In this document: one piece after another, positions 49,536-57,919 of the stretch
Position numbering within the stretch: position 1 is the stretch's first letter
How the letters are laid out: the number at the start of each line of letters is the position of its first letter
From: Blastococcus saxobsidens DD2
GTDB taxonomy: Bacteria; Actinomycetota; Actinomycetes; Mycobacteriales; Geodermatophilaceae
Assembly (NCBI RefSeq): GCF_000284015.1
Contig: NC_016943.1
Coordinates: 62,001-126,000, forward strand
DNA: 64,000 nucleotides
Direction: 5' to 3'
Notes under the pieces: model-generated
The model's input: only the letters and a program-made list of their open reading frames with translations
The model's database searches: none
What the model was told of the DNA's origin: nothing
Made by a program: the position numbers and the translations under genes

Positions 49536-50828
49536 TCAGCCCAGCACGAGGCCCAGGAGCAGGTGGCCGTTGAGCCCGATGATCAGGGCGGCCACCACGC
49601 AACCCACGAGCGTGGTGACCCGGCGGTTCACCCAGCCCGCCATGAGGTCGCGCCGGCTGGTGAGCCACAGCAGCGGCACCAGGGCGAACGGGATGCCGAA
49701 GGAGAGCACCACCTGGGACCACACCAGTGCGGTGGTCGGGTCGCCGCCGAGCACGAGCACGGCGAGCGCGGGGGTCAGCGTGATCAGCCGGCGGGCCAGG
49801 ACCGGGATGTGCCTGCGCAGGAAGCCGGCCATGACCACCTGCCCGGCGTGCGTACCGACCGACGAGGACGCGAAGCCCGACGCCAGCAGGGCGAGGGCGA
49901 AGGCGAGCGCGGCGCCGGTGCCCAGCTGGTCGCCCAGGCCGGCGTGCACGCCCTCGAGGGTGTCGGCGCCGCTGTCCCCGGTGAACAGCTGGGCGGCGAT
50001 GATCAGCATGGCGGCGTTGACCAGCCCGGCGAGCCCCATGGCCAGCAGCACGTCCAGGCGCTGGGCGCGGAGCAGCCGGCCGCGGCCCTGCTGGGTGCGC
50101 CCGGCGGTGACGGCGTCGCCGTAGCGGCCGGGGGTGAGTGCGGAGTGCACGTAGATGACGTGCGGCATGACGGTGGCGCCCAGGATGCCGGCGGCCAGCA
50201 CGATGCTGTCGGCGCCGGCGAACGAGGGCACCATCCCGCCGGCCACGCCGCCCATGTCCACGCCCGCCCCGATCAGCGTGTAGCCGAAACCGAGCCCGAC
50301 GACGAGCAGCAGTCCGGTGATGACCCGCTCGAAGGGCCGGTGCCCGCGGGACTGTGCGGCCAGCAGCACGAACGCGACCACGGCGGTGATCAGCCCACCG
50401 ATCGGCAGCGGCACCCCGAACAGCAGGTTGAGCGCCACCGCGCCGCCGACGATCTCGGCGACGTCGGTGGCGATGGCCACCGCCTCGGCCTGCAGCCACA
50501 GCCCCCAGGTGACCGGCCGGGGGAGGCGCTCGCGGCACAGCGTGGCGAGGTCCCGCCCGGTGGCCAGCCCCAGCTTCGCCGTCAGCGACTGGATGAGCAT
50601 CGCCATGAGGTTGGCCGCGACGATGACCCACAGCAGCGTGTAGCCGAACGCTGCGCCGCCGGCGAAGTTGGTCGCGAAGTTGCCGGGGTCGACGTAGGCG
50701 ACGGCGGCGACGAACGCCGGGCCCAGCATCGACCACAGCCGACGGCGGCCCGGCGCGGGCGGGGCGGGGCGCGGGGCCGACGCCAGGGTCGTCGGCAGGA
50801 CGGCGGCCTCGGTCTTCGACAGGTACAC
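49536..50828 (-). CDS. mntH: Nramp-family divalent metal transporter MntH
   Basis: 430 residues, 11 membrane segments. VAAVAYVDPGNFATNFAGGAAFGY contains the metal-binding DPGN. A second helix GATVMPHVIYVHSAL supplies the MPH motif. Nramp proteins import Mn(II) or Fe(II) with protons. It is preceded, 114 bp upstream, by a palindrome like a DtxR/MntR box (50942-50958), so manganese- or iron-dependent repression is probable. GTG 50828 is chosen; GAGG lies upstream. It converges on thiD with 12 bp between stops. Confidence 0.92.
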   Translation of the reverse strand: MYLSKTEAAVLPTTLASAPRPAPPAPGRRRLWSMLGPAFVAAVAYVDPGNFATNFAGGAAFGYTLLWVIVAANLMAMLIQSLTAKLGLATGRDLATLCRERLPRPVTWGLWLQAEAVAIATDVAEIVGGAVALNLLFGVPLPIGGLITAVVAFVLLAAQSRGHRPFERVITGLLLVVGLGFGYTLIGAGVDMGGVAGGMVPSFAGADSIVLAAGILGATVMPHVIYVHSALTPGRYGDAVTAGRTQQGRGRLLRAQRLDVLLAMGLAGLVNAAMLIIAAQLFTGDSGADTLEGVHAGLGDQLGTGAALAFALALLASGFASSSVGTHAGQVVMAGFLRRHIPVLARRLITLTPALAVLVLGGDPTTALVWSQVVLSFGIPFALVPLLWLTSRRDLMAGWVNRRVTTLVGCVVAALIIGLNGHLLLGLVLG

Positions 50829-50941
50829 GGCGGCCTCGCGAGGGTGGGACGGGCGGGGGAGGTAGGTGCAGGGTGGGCGATCGCTCCTGTCCTGCCCGCC
50901 GCGGGTGTCACGCCGGGGCCGACCCGTGGCCCCCCGGGGCC

Positions 50942-50958
50942 AAGGTCAGCCTGACCTT
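50942..50958 (-). promoter_or_regulatory. DtxR/MntR-like operator upstream of mntH
   Basis: AAGGTCAG-C-CTGACCTT is a perfect 8+1+8 palindrome. It agrees with the DtxR/IdeR core AGGTTAGSCTAACCT in all but two symmetric bases. It lies at the end of the Mut7-C gene, overlapping its stop codon, directly upstream of mntH. A metal-sensing DtxR-family repressor (MntR or IdeR) is the natural candidate; none is encoded in the window. Confidence 0.6.
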
Positions 50959-51665
50959 CCCCGGGCCGTGCCGATCAGTTCGTCGATGCGCCGGGCGTGG
51001 GCGCCCCGCCAGTACACCCGCCCGCAGGCGGCGCACCGGGAGAACTCGTCGTAGCTGCGCCGGGTGCCCGGCTCCAGCAGTGCGGCGACCTGCACCTTGG
51101 CCACGGGCCGCAGCACGCCGTTGCAGGCGGTGCACCGGGTCAGCGGGGCCAGGGCGGGCGCGAACCGGTCGAGGACGTCGGCCAGCTGGGCGTCGGGCGC
51201 GGCACCGCGCACCAGCGCCCCGTGCACCAGGGCGCTGCGCATGAGCAGGCCGCGGTCCTGGGTGAGCAGCACCCGGTCCTCCGCATCCGCGCGCACCACC
51301 AGGTCGGCGTCCCCGGCCCGGTTCGACCACGCGGCGTCCAGCCCGAGCAGCCGGAGCCGCCGGGCCAGCGCGCCGAGCCCGACATCGAGCAGGTAGCCGC
51401 CGGCCGGTGCTCCCTGCGGCCGCCGGATCTCCTCGACCGTCACGGTGCCGCCCGGCCGGGCCCGGGCCGCCGGCGGCGCCGGCTCGCCGTCCAGCCGCAG
51501 CCCGCCCACTTCCGGAGGGGGGACGCCGGCCGCCCGCACCAGGTGGCCGAGGGTCGCGTCGGGGTCGAACCCCAGCCGCCGGACGCCGCCGGCCCGGTCC
51601 CGCGCCGGCAGCAGGAACCGCAGCGCCGGGGGGACGACGACATCGACCCACGGTCTGCCGCCCAC
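50946..51665 (-). CDS. Mut7-C RNase-domain protein with ubiquitin-like N-terminus
   Basis: 239 residues. Residues 1-80 form a ubiquitin-like (MoaD/ThiS-like) region (ALRFLLPARDRAGGVRRLGF, ending PGGTVTVEEI). Residues 90-230 are Mut7-C: YLLDVGLGALARRLRLLGLDAAW (PIN-like Asp), VLLTQDRGLLMRSALVHGALV, and a zinc ribbon CTACNG...CAACGRVYW. The domain is a predicted RNase. GTG 51665 is the most upstream credible start. Its stop lies inside the palindrome proposed to control mntH. Confidence 0.83.
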   Translation of the reverse strand: MGGRPWVDVVVPPALRFLLPARDRAGGVRRLGFDPDATLGHLVRAAGVPPPEVGGLRLDGEPAPPAARARPGGTVTVEEIRRPQGAPAGGYLLDVGLGALARRLRLLGLDAAWSNRAGDADLVVRADAEDRVLLTQDRGLLMRSALVHGALVRGAAPDAQLADVLDRFAPALAPLTRCTACNGVLRPVAKVQVAALLEPGTRRSYDEFSRCAACGRVYWRGAHARRIDELIGTARGRSG

Positions 51666-51766
51666 TCCGGCGGCCTACCCCCGCCGCCGCGGACGGAACC
51701 CGATGAGTCGGGAACCGCCGGTGTGGGCACACCCGGGGCCTGTCGCCGTCCGCCCGTGGAGGTCCC

Positions 51767-52570
51767 GTGTCCCAGCCGGCTGCCCGTCCCCTCGCCCTCG
51801 TCACCGGTGCCTCCAGCGGCATCGGGCTGGAGCTCGCCAAGCAGTTCGCCGAGCACGGGTTCGACCTGATCGTCGTCGCGGAGGACACCGAGCTGGAGGC
51901 AGCCACCCAGCAGCTGCGCCAGCGGGGGGCCGCCGTCTTCCCGGTGCGCGCGGACCTCACCCGCCGGGAGGAGGTGGAGAAGGTGGTCGCGGCCGTGCGC
52001 GGTGCCGGGCGGCCGCTGGACGCCGCGGCCCTCAATGCCGGCGTGGGGGTCGGCGGCCGGTTCGTCGAGTCCGACCTCGACGCCGAGATCGGCATGGTGG
52101 AGCTGAACTGCATCTCCACGCTGCACCTCGCCAAGGGCGTCCTGCAGGACATGGTCGCCCGTGGGGAGGGCCGGGTGCTGTTCACCTCCTCGGTCGCCTC
52201 TCAGGCGCCCGAGCCGTTCCAGGCGGTCTACTCCGCGACCAAGGCCTTCGTGCAGTTCCTCGCCCTCGGGGTCCGTGAGGAGCTCGCCGACACCGGGGTC
52301 ACCGTGACCGCGCTGCTGCCCGGCCCGACCGACACGGAGTTCTTCGACCGGGCCGACCTCACCGACACCAAGCTCGGGGCCAGCGACAGCAAGGACGACC
52401 CCGCGCTGGTGGCCCGGCAGGGCTTCGAGGGGCTGATGAAGGGCGAGGCCTCGGTCTTCGCCGGCTCGGTGAGCAGCAAGCTCATGGGCAAGCTCTCGGC
52501 CGTGCTGCCCGACGCGATCGCCGGGAAGAGCCACAAGCCGATGACGAGGCCGGGCTCCGCGGAGGGCTGA
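51767..52570 (+). CDS. Short-chain dehydrogenase/reductase
   Basis: 267 residues. ALVTGASSGIGLELAKQFAEHG is the Rossmann TGxxxGIG motif; ALNAGVGVGG stands for NNAG; SSVASQAPEPFQAVYSATKAFVQFL gives the catalytic Ser-Tyr-Lys (S, YSATK); ALLPGPTDTEFF is the PG segment. Classical SDR with NAD(P); the substrate is unknown. GTG 51767 has GTGGAGG five bases upstream. It converges on the alpha/beta hydrolase gene. Confidence 0.88.
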   Translation: MSQPAARPLALVTGASSGIGLELAKQFAEHGFDLIVVAEDTELEAATQQLRQRGAAVFPVRADLTRREEVEKVVAAVRGAGRPLDAAALNAGVGVGGRFVESDLDAEIGMVELNCISTLHLAKGVLQDMVARGEGRVLFTSSVASQAPEPFQAVYSATKAFVQFLALGVREELADTGVTVTALLPGPTDTEFFDRADLTDTKLGASDSKDDPALVARQGFEGLMKGEASVFAGSVSSKLMGKLSAVLPDAIAGKSHKPMTRPGSAEG

Positions 52571-52584
52571 CCCGTCCGGCTGAC

Positions 52585-53271
52585 TCAGAGCGGAACGGCG
52601 AGGCCCTCCGGCGCCGGGCGGTCCAGGGCCTCGGCGACGTCCGGCCGCATCGGTGCCAGACCGGCACCGGCGAGGACGACGTCCCGCACGAAGGTGTGCC
52701 ACAGGTACGCCCGGCGCAGCATGCTGTGCCCGCCCGCGACGGTGAAGCGGGCCACCCGCGCACCGGTCTGCTGCGCCCGGACGGCGTAGTCCGCCGACAG
52801 CTGGGCGGGCACCCACCGGTCGCCGCGGCCGTGCAGGATCGCGACGGTGCGGCCACGCAGGTGGTCCACCGGCTCGCCCGGCGGCGTCCAGGGCGCCAGC
52901 GCGCACACCGCGGCCACGCCGTCCTGCCCGCCCGCGCGCAGGACGGCACGGCCACCCATGGAGTGGCCGACCAGCACCACCGGCAGGTCGCCGTGCTCGG
53001 CACGGACCCGATCCAGGGCCCAGCGCACGTCGGCGTAGGCGTCCGCGGCCGCGCCGTTCCACCCGGCCACCCGGTAGCGCAGCAGGCCGGTCGTGAGCCC
53101 CCGGTCCGCGGCGGCCGCGGACACGAACTGCTCGATGGCCCGCATCCGCACCAGCGACAGCGCGCGCTCCTTGGGCGGTTCCACGCTGGCCACGGTCCCG
53201 CCGTGGCAGAACAGCGCGACCGCCCGCGGCGGCCGGCCGGCCGGCCGCCGCTCGAGGTACGGCTCGGTCAC
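52585..53271 (-). CDS. Alpha/beta hydrolase
   Basis: 228 residues. VALFCHGGTVAS is the oxyanion strand; VVLVGHSMGGRAVLRAG carries the nucleophile Ser; AILHGRGDRWVPAQLSADYA the Asp; and VAGGHSMLRRAYLWHTF the His. A complete but unassigned serine hydrolase. The GTG start overlaps the stop of a small upstream gene (GTGA). No signal peptide, so it is cytoplasmic. Confidence 0.83.
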   Translation of the reverse strand: MTEPYLERRPAGRPPRAVALFCHGGTVASVEPPKERALSLVRMRAIEQFVSAAAADRGLTTGLLRYRVAGWNGAAADAYADVRWALDRVRAEHGDLPVVLVGHSMGGRAVLRAGGQDGVAAVCALAPWTPPGEPVDHLRGRTVAILHGRGDRWVPAQLSADYAVRAQQTGARVARFTVAGGHSMLRRAYLWHTFVRDVVLAGAGLAPMRPDVAEALDRPAPEGLAVPL

Positions 53272-53486
53272 CCCCGGCGTCCTCGACGTCCCCGTCGCCC
53301 GCCGCCCAGGGTCGCCCGGGCCCGATCGCCGAGATCGCCGGCCGCCAGCAGCGCGTTGCTGACCGCCGACGGGCCGCGGCGCCGCTCCAGCGCCCGTCCG
53401 AGCCGGCGGAGCACGCCGGTGGCCAGGGGGACGACGACGGGAAGGATCAGCCACATGCGCAGCCGGCGGGTGAAGAAGAGCCACAT
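53268..53486 (-). CDS. Small membrane protein with basic tail
   Basis: 72 residues. MWLFFTRRLRMWLILPVVVPLATGVL forms one membrane segment with flanking Arg; the rest is basic (RRLGRALERRRGPS, ending GGGRRGRRGRRG). AGAGGAG lies 5 nt before ATG 53486, and the stop overlaps the hydrolase start, so the gene is very likely translated. Function unknown. Confidence 0.68.
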   Translation of the reverse strand: MWLFFTRRLRMWLILPVVVPLATGVLRRLGRALERRRGPSAVSNALLAAGDLGDRARATLGGGRRGRRGRRG

Positions 53487-53595
53487 AACGGCTCCTCTGC
53501 CCCGCGGCCGCCGTGCGGAACCCCCCGGCGGTGATCACTCCGGCGTGCGGACTCGCCCTGGGATCTCGGCGGGCACCGCTCTCAGCGGGTGCTGG

Positions 53596-54612
53596 TCACC
53601 CCTCGGCCAGCTTCACGATCATCTTCCCGGTGTTCCCGCCGCGGAGGAGGTCGAGGAAGGTGTCCACGGCGTCGTCCAGCCCGTCGCGGACGGTCTCGCG
53701 GACGACGAGGTCTCCGGAAGTCACCATGCGGGTGACCTTGGTGGTGAACTCGTCGCGCATGTCGGTGTGGTCGCCGACGATGAACCCGCGCAGGCTGAGC
53801 TTCTTGCCCACCATCAGGAACATGTTCCGCGGGCCGGGCGGCGGCTCGACGGCGTTGTAGCCGGAGATCGCGCCGCACAGCGCGCCCCGGCCGTGCTCGT
53901 TGAACGCGCCGATGGCCGCCTCGAGGTGCTCGCCGCCGACGTTGTCGAAGAAGACGTCGATGCCCTCGGGCGCGGCGTCGCGCAGCAGTTCGGCGACCGG
54001 GCCGTCGTGGTAGTCGAACGCGGCGTCGAAGCCCAGTTCCCCGGTCAGCCAGCGCACCTTCTCCGGCGTCCCGGCGCTGCCGACGACCCTCGAGGCGCCG
54101 TTCAGCCGGGCGAACTGCCCGACCAGGCTGCCCACCGCGCCCGCGGCGCCGGAGACGAAGACCGCGTCCGCCTCGCGGAACTCGGCCATCCGGAACAGAC
54201 CGACCCAGGCGGTCAGGCCGGGCATGCCCAGGACGCCCAGGTAGTAGCTCGGCGGGATGCCGGGGAGCTCGGGCAGCACCCTCACGTGCGCGGCGTCCAG
54301 GACGGCGACGTCGCGCCACGCGGCGTCGGCGAGCACGAGCGAGCCCTCGGGGACGGCGGGGGAGCGGGACTCGACCACCCGGCCGACCGCGCCGCCCTTC
54401 ATCGTCTCGCCGATCTCCCAGGGCGCGGCGTAGGACTTCCCGGCGTTCATGCGGCCGCGCATGTACGGGTCGACGCTCATCACGAGCATCCGGACGACGA
54501 CCTGCCCCTCGGCCGGCCCTGGCCGCTCCAGCTCCACCAGGCGGAAGTCGTCGGGGGTCGGCTCGCCGTGCGGGCGGGCCGCCAGCTGCCATTCACGCGT
54601 CGCTACGGGCAC
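53596..54612 (-). CDS. NADP-dependent oxidoreductase (MDR, leukotriene B4 12-hydroxydehydrogenase-like)
   Basis: 338 residues. [22 protein letters not shown] and [17 protein letters not shown] are the classic opening of the zinc-free medium-chain reductases acting on alkenals and prostaglandins (curA/PTGR type). [34 protein letters not shown] (AAGAVGS nucleotide loop), [13 protein letters not shown] and GKMIVKL complete it. It reduces alpha,beta-unsaturated carbonyls with NADPH. Leaderless GTG 54612 (CAGGAT at 54620-54625). It diverges from msrA, an oxidative-repair gene. Confidence 0.9.
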   Translation of the reverse strand: MPVATREWQLAARPHGEPTPDDFRLVELERPGPAEGQVVVRMLVMSVDPYMRGRMNAGKSYAAPWEIGETMKGGAVGRVVESRSPAVPEGSLVLADAAWRDVAVLDAAHVRVLPELPGIPPSYYLGVLGMPGLTAWVGLFRMAEFREADAVFVSGAAGAVGSLVGQFARLNGASRVVGSAGTPEKVRWLTGELGFDAAFDYHDGPVAELLRDAAPEGIDVFFDNVGGEHLEAAIGAFNEHGRGALCGAISGYNAVEPPPGPRNMFLMVGKKLSLRGFIVGDHTDMRDEFTTKVTRMVTSGDLVVRETVRDGLDDAVDTFLDLLRGGNTGKMIVKLAEG

Positions 54613-54689
54613 GGGTGCGATCCTGCCCTGCGCAGGTCAGGGCCGCAGGCGAGGAGTCGGTCGCGTGCCGCCGGGTTGCGAACCGGGCC

Positions 54690-54695
54690 TACGCT
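54690..54695 (+). promoter_or_regulatory. -10 box (TACGCT) of msrA, leaderless
   Basis: TACGCT, six bases (CGGGAC), ATG at 54702; no Shine-Dalgarno. Confidence 0.5.
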
Positions 54696-54701
54696 CGGGA
54701 C

Positions 54702-55355
54702 ATGTTGTTCTCCCGGTTCAAGACGCAGCCTGTCGCGGCCGAGGACGCGCTGCCCGGCCGTCCCGACCCGTTGCCGCACGTGCCCGAGGTGCACGCGATC
54801 AACGGCAACCGCATCCAGCCGCCGTTCCCCGACGGCATGCAGACCGCCGTGTTCGGCGCGGGCTGCTTCTGGGGCGTGGAGAAGGTCTTCTGGGAGCTCC
54901 CGGGGGTCTACTCGACGGCGGCCGGCTACGCGGGCGGCCACACGCCCAACCCCACGTACGACGAGGTCTGCTCGGCGCGCACCGGGCACACCGAGGTCGT
55001 GCTCGTCGTCTTCGACCCCGCGGTGACCTCCTACGAGCAGCTGCTCAAGGCGTTCTGGGAGGACCACGACCCGACGCAGGGCATGCGGCAGGGCAACGAC
55101 ATCGGCAGCCAGTACCGCTCGGCGATCTACCACGCCTCGCCGGAGCAGGAGGCCGCCGCTCGCGCCACCCGCGACGCCTACCAGGAGCGGCTGAAGGCGG
55201 CCGGCTACGGCGACATCACCACCGAGATCGCGCCGCTGGGCGAGTTCTTCTACGCCGAGGACTACCACCAGCAGTACCTCTACAAGGTGCCGAACGGCTA
55301 CTGCCCCGTGCACTCGACCGGCGTCTCCTGCCCGGTGGGCCTGCCGAACGTCTGA
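54702..55355 (+). CDS. msrA: Peptide methionine-S-sulfoxide reductase MsrA
   Basis: 217 residues. [21 protein letters not shown] carries the catalytic Cys in [59 protein letters not shown] and FYYAED..HQQYL-like [14 protein letters not shown] follow; resolving cysteines lie in the C-terminal [14 protein letters not shown]. Reduces methionine-S-sulfoxide using thioredoxin. The N-terminal extension ([20 protein letters not shown]) is typical of the longer, actinobacterial form. Confidence 0.95.
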   Translation: MLFSRFKTQPVAAEDALPGRPDPLPHVPEVHAINGNRIQPPFPDGMQTAVFGAGCFWGVEKVFWELPGVYSTAAGYAGGHTPNPTYDEVCSARTGHTEVVLVVFDPAVTSYEQLLKAFWEDHDPTQGMRQGNDIGSQYRSAIYHASPEQEAAARATRDAYQERLKAAGYGDITTEIAPLGEFFYAEDYHQQYLYKVPNGYCPVHSTGVSCPVGLPNV

Positions 55356-55366
55356 CCCGCCACCCC

Positions 55367-55430
55367 CGGGCATAGGAGGCTATGCATACGGTTCTGGCCC
55401 CGAAACCGTATGCATAGGTTCCTATGCCCG
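55367..55430. repeat. Long palindrome A, upstream of the dehalogenase gene
   Basis: A 27-bp stem (55367-55393 with 55404-55430) with one mismatch and one G-T pair around a 10-nt loop. It begins CGGGCATAGG and contains CTATGCATACGGTT. Each arm contains GCATAG and CTATGC, so the arm itself is a smaller palindrome. It lies between the msrA stop and the dehalogenase start. A relative is at 56371-56432. Its A/T-rich core is unlike the surroundings. Confidence 0.8.
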
Positions 55431-55451
55431 AGGCCTGGGAGGGCCGGCTCC

Positions 55452-56378
55452 ATGGACATCCCCCGGACGCCCGACGACCGCTTCGCCGACCTGCCCGGCT
55501 TCCCGTACCAGCCGCGCTACGTCGAGATCGACGACGCCGAGGTGGGGCGGCTGCGGGTGGCCTACCTGGACGAGGGGCCGGCCGACGGCGAGACCGTGCT
55601 GCTGCTGCACGGGGAGCCGTCCTGGTCGTTCCTGTACCGCACGATGGTCCCGGTGCTGGTCGAGGCCGGCCTGCGCGTGGTCGTGCCGGACCTGGTCGGG
55701 TTCGGCCGGTCGGACAAGCCGGCCGATCGCTCCGCCTACACCTACGCCCGGCACGTCGCCTGGATGCGGCGGGTGCTGCTCGACGAGCTGGACCTGCGCG
55801 ACCTCACGTTCGTCGGGCAGGACTGGGGTGGGCTGATCGGCCTGCGGCTGGTCGCCGAGAACCCCGACCGGTTCGCCCGGGTCGTCGTCGCCAACACCGG
55901 CCTGCCCACCGGCGACCAGCCGATGAGCGAGGCGTTCCTCGCCTGGCAGCGGTTCTCCCAGGAGAGCCCTGAGTTCCCTATCGGCCGGATCGTCGGCAAC
56001 GGCACCGTGGGTGGCCTCTCCCCGGAGGCCGTGGCCGCCTACGACGCGCCCTTCCCCGACGACTCGTACAAGGCCGGCGCACGCGTCTTCCCGGCGCTGG
56101 TGCCCACGTCCCCCGACGACCCCGCCGCCGCGGCCAACCGCGCGGCGTGGGAGGTGCTCAGGAGCTGGGAGAAGCCGTTCCTCACCGCCTTCTCCGACGG
56201 CGACCCGATCACCGGCGGTGGTGAGCGGGTTTTCCAGAAGCTGGTGCCCGGCGCGCAGGGCATGGCGCACACGACGCTGCCCGGGGGCGGGCACTTCCTG
56301 CAGGAGGACGTCGGCCCCGAGCTCGCCCGGGTCGTCGTCGACCTGGTGGCCGCCACGCCTTGCCCCGCCCAGGCATAG
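55452..56378 (+). CDS. Haloalkane dehalogenase
   Basis: 308 residues, typical length. LLLLHGEPSWSFLYRTMVPVL contains the HGEPSW oxyanion/halide motif (Trp ligand); VGQDWGGLIGLRLVAENP carries the nucleophile Asp in GQDWGG; FLTAFSDGDPITGGGERVF and HTTLPGGGHFLQEDVGPELA supply the acid and the base His. Hydrolyses carbon-halogen bonds. ATG 55452 lies 9 nt after GGGAGG. Its TAG (56376-56378) lies within the second long palindrome. The gene is thus precisely bracketed by two related palindromes. Confidence 0.9.
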   Translation: MDIPRTPDDRFADLPGFPYQPRYVEIDDAEVGRLRVAYLDEGPADGETVLLLHGEPSWSFLYRTMVPVLVEAGLRVVVPDLVGFGRSDKPADRSAYTYARHVAWMRRVLLDELDLRDLTFVGQDWGGLIGLRLVAENPDRFARVVVANTGLPTGDQPMSEAFLAWQRFSQESPEFPIGRIVGNGTVGGLSPEAVAAYDAPFPDDSYKAGARVFPALVPTSPDDPAAAANRAAWEVLRSWEKPFLTAFSDGDPITGGGERVFQKLVPGAQGMAHTTLPGGGHFLQEDVGPELARVVVDLVAATPCPAQA

Positions 56379-56432
56379 GAAGCTATGCATATGGATCAGC
56401 CGCCGAAACCGCATGCATAGCTTCCTATGCCT
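56371..56432. repeat. Long palindrome B, downstream of the dehalogenase gene
   Basis: A perfect 20-bp stem (56371-56390 with 56413-56432), starting AGGCATAGGAAGCTATGC, continued after a mismatch by three further pairs including one G-T. The loop is about 15-22 nt and contains CCGAAACCG, also seen as CCGAAACCG in palindrome A. It contains the dehalogenase stop codon and the first possible start of the methyltransferase gene. TAGCTT in its right arm may be that gene's -10. Confidence 0.8.
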
Positions 56433-57560
56433 ATGACAGGTGCGGACGAGCTGTTCGGGGCGCTGCGCCGGGAGCCGGACGTCGAGTCCCCCGACCTGGT
56501 CGCCGTCGACGCGACGGACCGGCTGCTGCTGGACACCGCGGCCGACCTCGTCGCCGGCCGCGCCGCCGGCGACGTGGCCGTGGTCGACGACTCCTACGGG
56601 GCGCTGACGCTCGGGCTGGTCGCCCTGTACGGCCTGCCGGGCGTGCGGGTGAGCCAGGACCTGCTCGTGGGGGAGCGGGCGCTGGCGCGCAATGCCGACC
56701 GTGTGGGCCTGGCCGGCAGCTACCGCTCGATGCCGCTGGGCCCCGAGCTCGCCGACGGCGCCCGGGTGGTGCTGGTCAAGGCGCCGAGGGCCCTCGACGC
56801 GCTGCGGGAGATCGCCGAGGTGGTCGCCGCCTCCGCGGCGCCGGACGTCACCGTGCTGGTCGGCGGGCGGGTCAAGCACATGACGCACGCGATGAACGAC
56901 GTGCTGCGTGCGTCGTTCGGCGAGGTGTCGGCGACGCTGGCCCGGCAGAAGTCGCGGCTGCTGGTCGCCCGCGGCCCGGTCCCGGGAGCGTCGTCCTTCC
57001 CGCGGCGGCAGGTGCACCCCGAGCTGGACCTGACCGTGTGCGCGCACGGCGCCGCGTTCGCCGGCACGAAGATCGACATCGGCACCCGGGCGCTGCTGCG
57101 CGCCCTGCCGGAGATGACCGAGGACGCGCGTACCGCGCTGGACCTGGGGTGCGGCACCGGTGTGCTGGCCACGCTGCTGGCCCGGAGCCGCCCCGGGCTG
57201 CGGGTGCTCACGGTCGACCAGTCGGCGGCCGCGGTGGTGTCGGCCGCCGCGACCGCCGCCGCCAACGAGGTCGCCGATCGGGTGGAGACCGTGCGCGACG
57301 ACGCCGCGGGGTCGGTTGCCGACGGGAGCGTCGACCTCGTCGTCTGCAACCCGCCCTTCCACGTCGGTGCGGCCGTGGTGACCACGGCGGCCGATCGGCT
57401 GTTCGCCGCGGCCGCCCGGGTGCTGCGGCCGGGCGGTGAGCTCTGGACGGTCTACAACTCCGCGTTGCGCTACCGCCCGGTGCTGAACCGGGTCGTCGGC
57501 CCCACGCGGGTGGCCGGCCAGGACCCCAAGTTCACCGTCACGGTGTCCCGCCGCAGGTGA
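56433..57560 (+). CDS. RsmC/RlmG-like class I methyltransferase
   Basis: 375 residues in the two-domain plan of RlmG/RsmC: a degenerate N-terminal methyltransferase domain (VAVVDDSYGALTLGLVALYG) and an active C-terminal one with DLGCGTGVLATLLAR (motif I), LTVDQSAAAVVSAAATA, and the catalytic NPPFHVG motif. This NPPF motif is used for guanine N2 methylation of 16S or 23S rRNA, and the protein probably modifies rRNA. ATG 56433 fits a TAGCTT box 9 nt upstream; ATG 56427 inside the palindrome is the alternative. No Shine-Dalgarno. Confidence 0.85.
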   Translation: MTGADELFGALRREPDVESPDLVAVDATDRLLLDTAADLVAGRAAGDVAVVDDSYGALTLGLVALYGLPGVRVSQDLLVGERALARNADRVGLAGSYRSMPLGPELADGARVVLVKAPRALDALREIAEVVAASAAPDVTVLVGGRVKHMTHAMNDVLRASFGEVSATLARQKSRLLVARGPVPGASSFPRRQVHPELDLTVCAHGAAFAGTKIDIGTRALLRALPEMTEDARTALDLGCGTGVLATLLARSRPGLRVLTVDQSAAAVVSAAATAAANEVADRVETVRDDAAGSVADGSVDLVVCNPPFHVGAAVVTTAADRLFAAAARVLRPGGELWTVYNSALRYRPVLNRVVGPTRVAGQDPKFTVTVSRRR

Positions 57561-57565
57561 AGGGG

Positions 57566-57601
57566 CCGGTGGCGGCGGGGTGACTGCCTCGCCGCCACCG
57601 G
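57566..57601 (+). terminator. 12-bp hairpin after the methyltransferase gene
   Basis: CCGGTGGCGGCG (57566-57577) pairs perfectly with CGCCGCCACCGG (57590-57601), loop 12 nt, 6 bp after the stop. No T tract. A likely transcription end. Its GGTGGCGG/CCGCCACC core is the same as that of the iniB-iniA hairpin. Confidence 0.55.
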
Positions 57602-57897
57602 TTCACGTCCCGGGACGGACGCCGACCGAGCGCGGCGATGGTGCACGTGAAACATCGCCGCACGGGGCGCCGCCGGTGTCGGCCCGCCTGTGGGTCTCCG
57701 GCGACCGGCTCGTGTGCACCGTGACCGACCGCGGCCACGGGCTGGATCAGCCGTTCGCCGGATTCCGGCCCGCGCACGGCCCCGACCTCTCCCGCGGCGG
57801 CATGGGGCTGTGGCTGGCACGCACGCTGTGGGACCACGTCGACCTCCTCCCGGGGGAGCCCGGGTTCACCGTCCGCCTCAGCACCCGGCTGCGCTGA
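57580..57897 (+). pseudogene. Remnant of a HATPase_c (MEDS/anti-sigma type) protein
   Basis: The frame from about 57640 reads HGAPPVSARLWVSGDRLVCTVTDRGHGLDQPFAG, then GGMGLWLARTLWDHVDLLPGEPGFTVRLSTRLR. This is the second half of a GHKL ATPase: end of the N-box, DRGHGL (G1), GGMGLWLAR (G2). Everything before the N-box, including its Asn, is missing, and the available upstream start codons lie inside the terminator hairpin of the previous gene. It probably is the surviving 3' end of a deleted gene. Codons still have normal third-position G/C, so loss may be recent. Confidence 0.6.
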
Positions 57898-57919
57898 CGT
57901 CCTGACAGCAGGAGTGACG

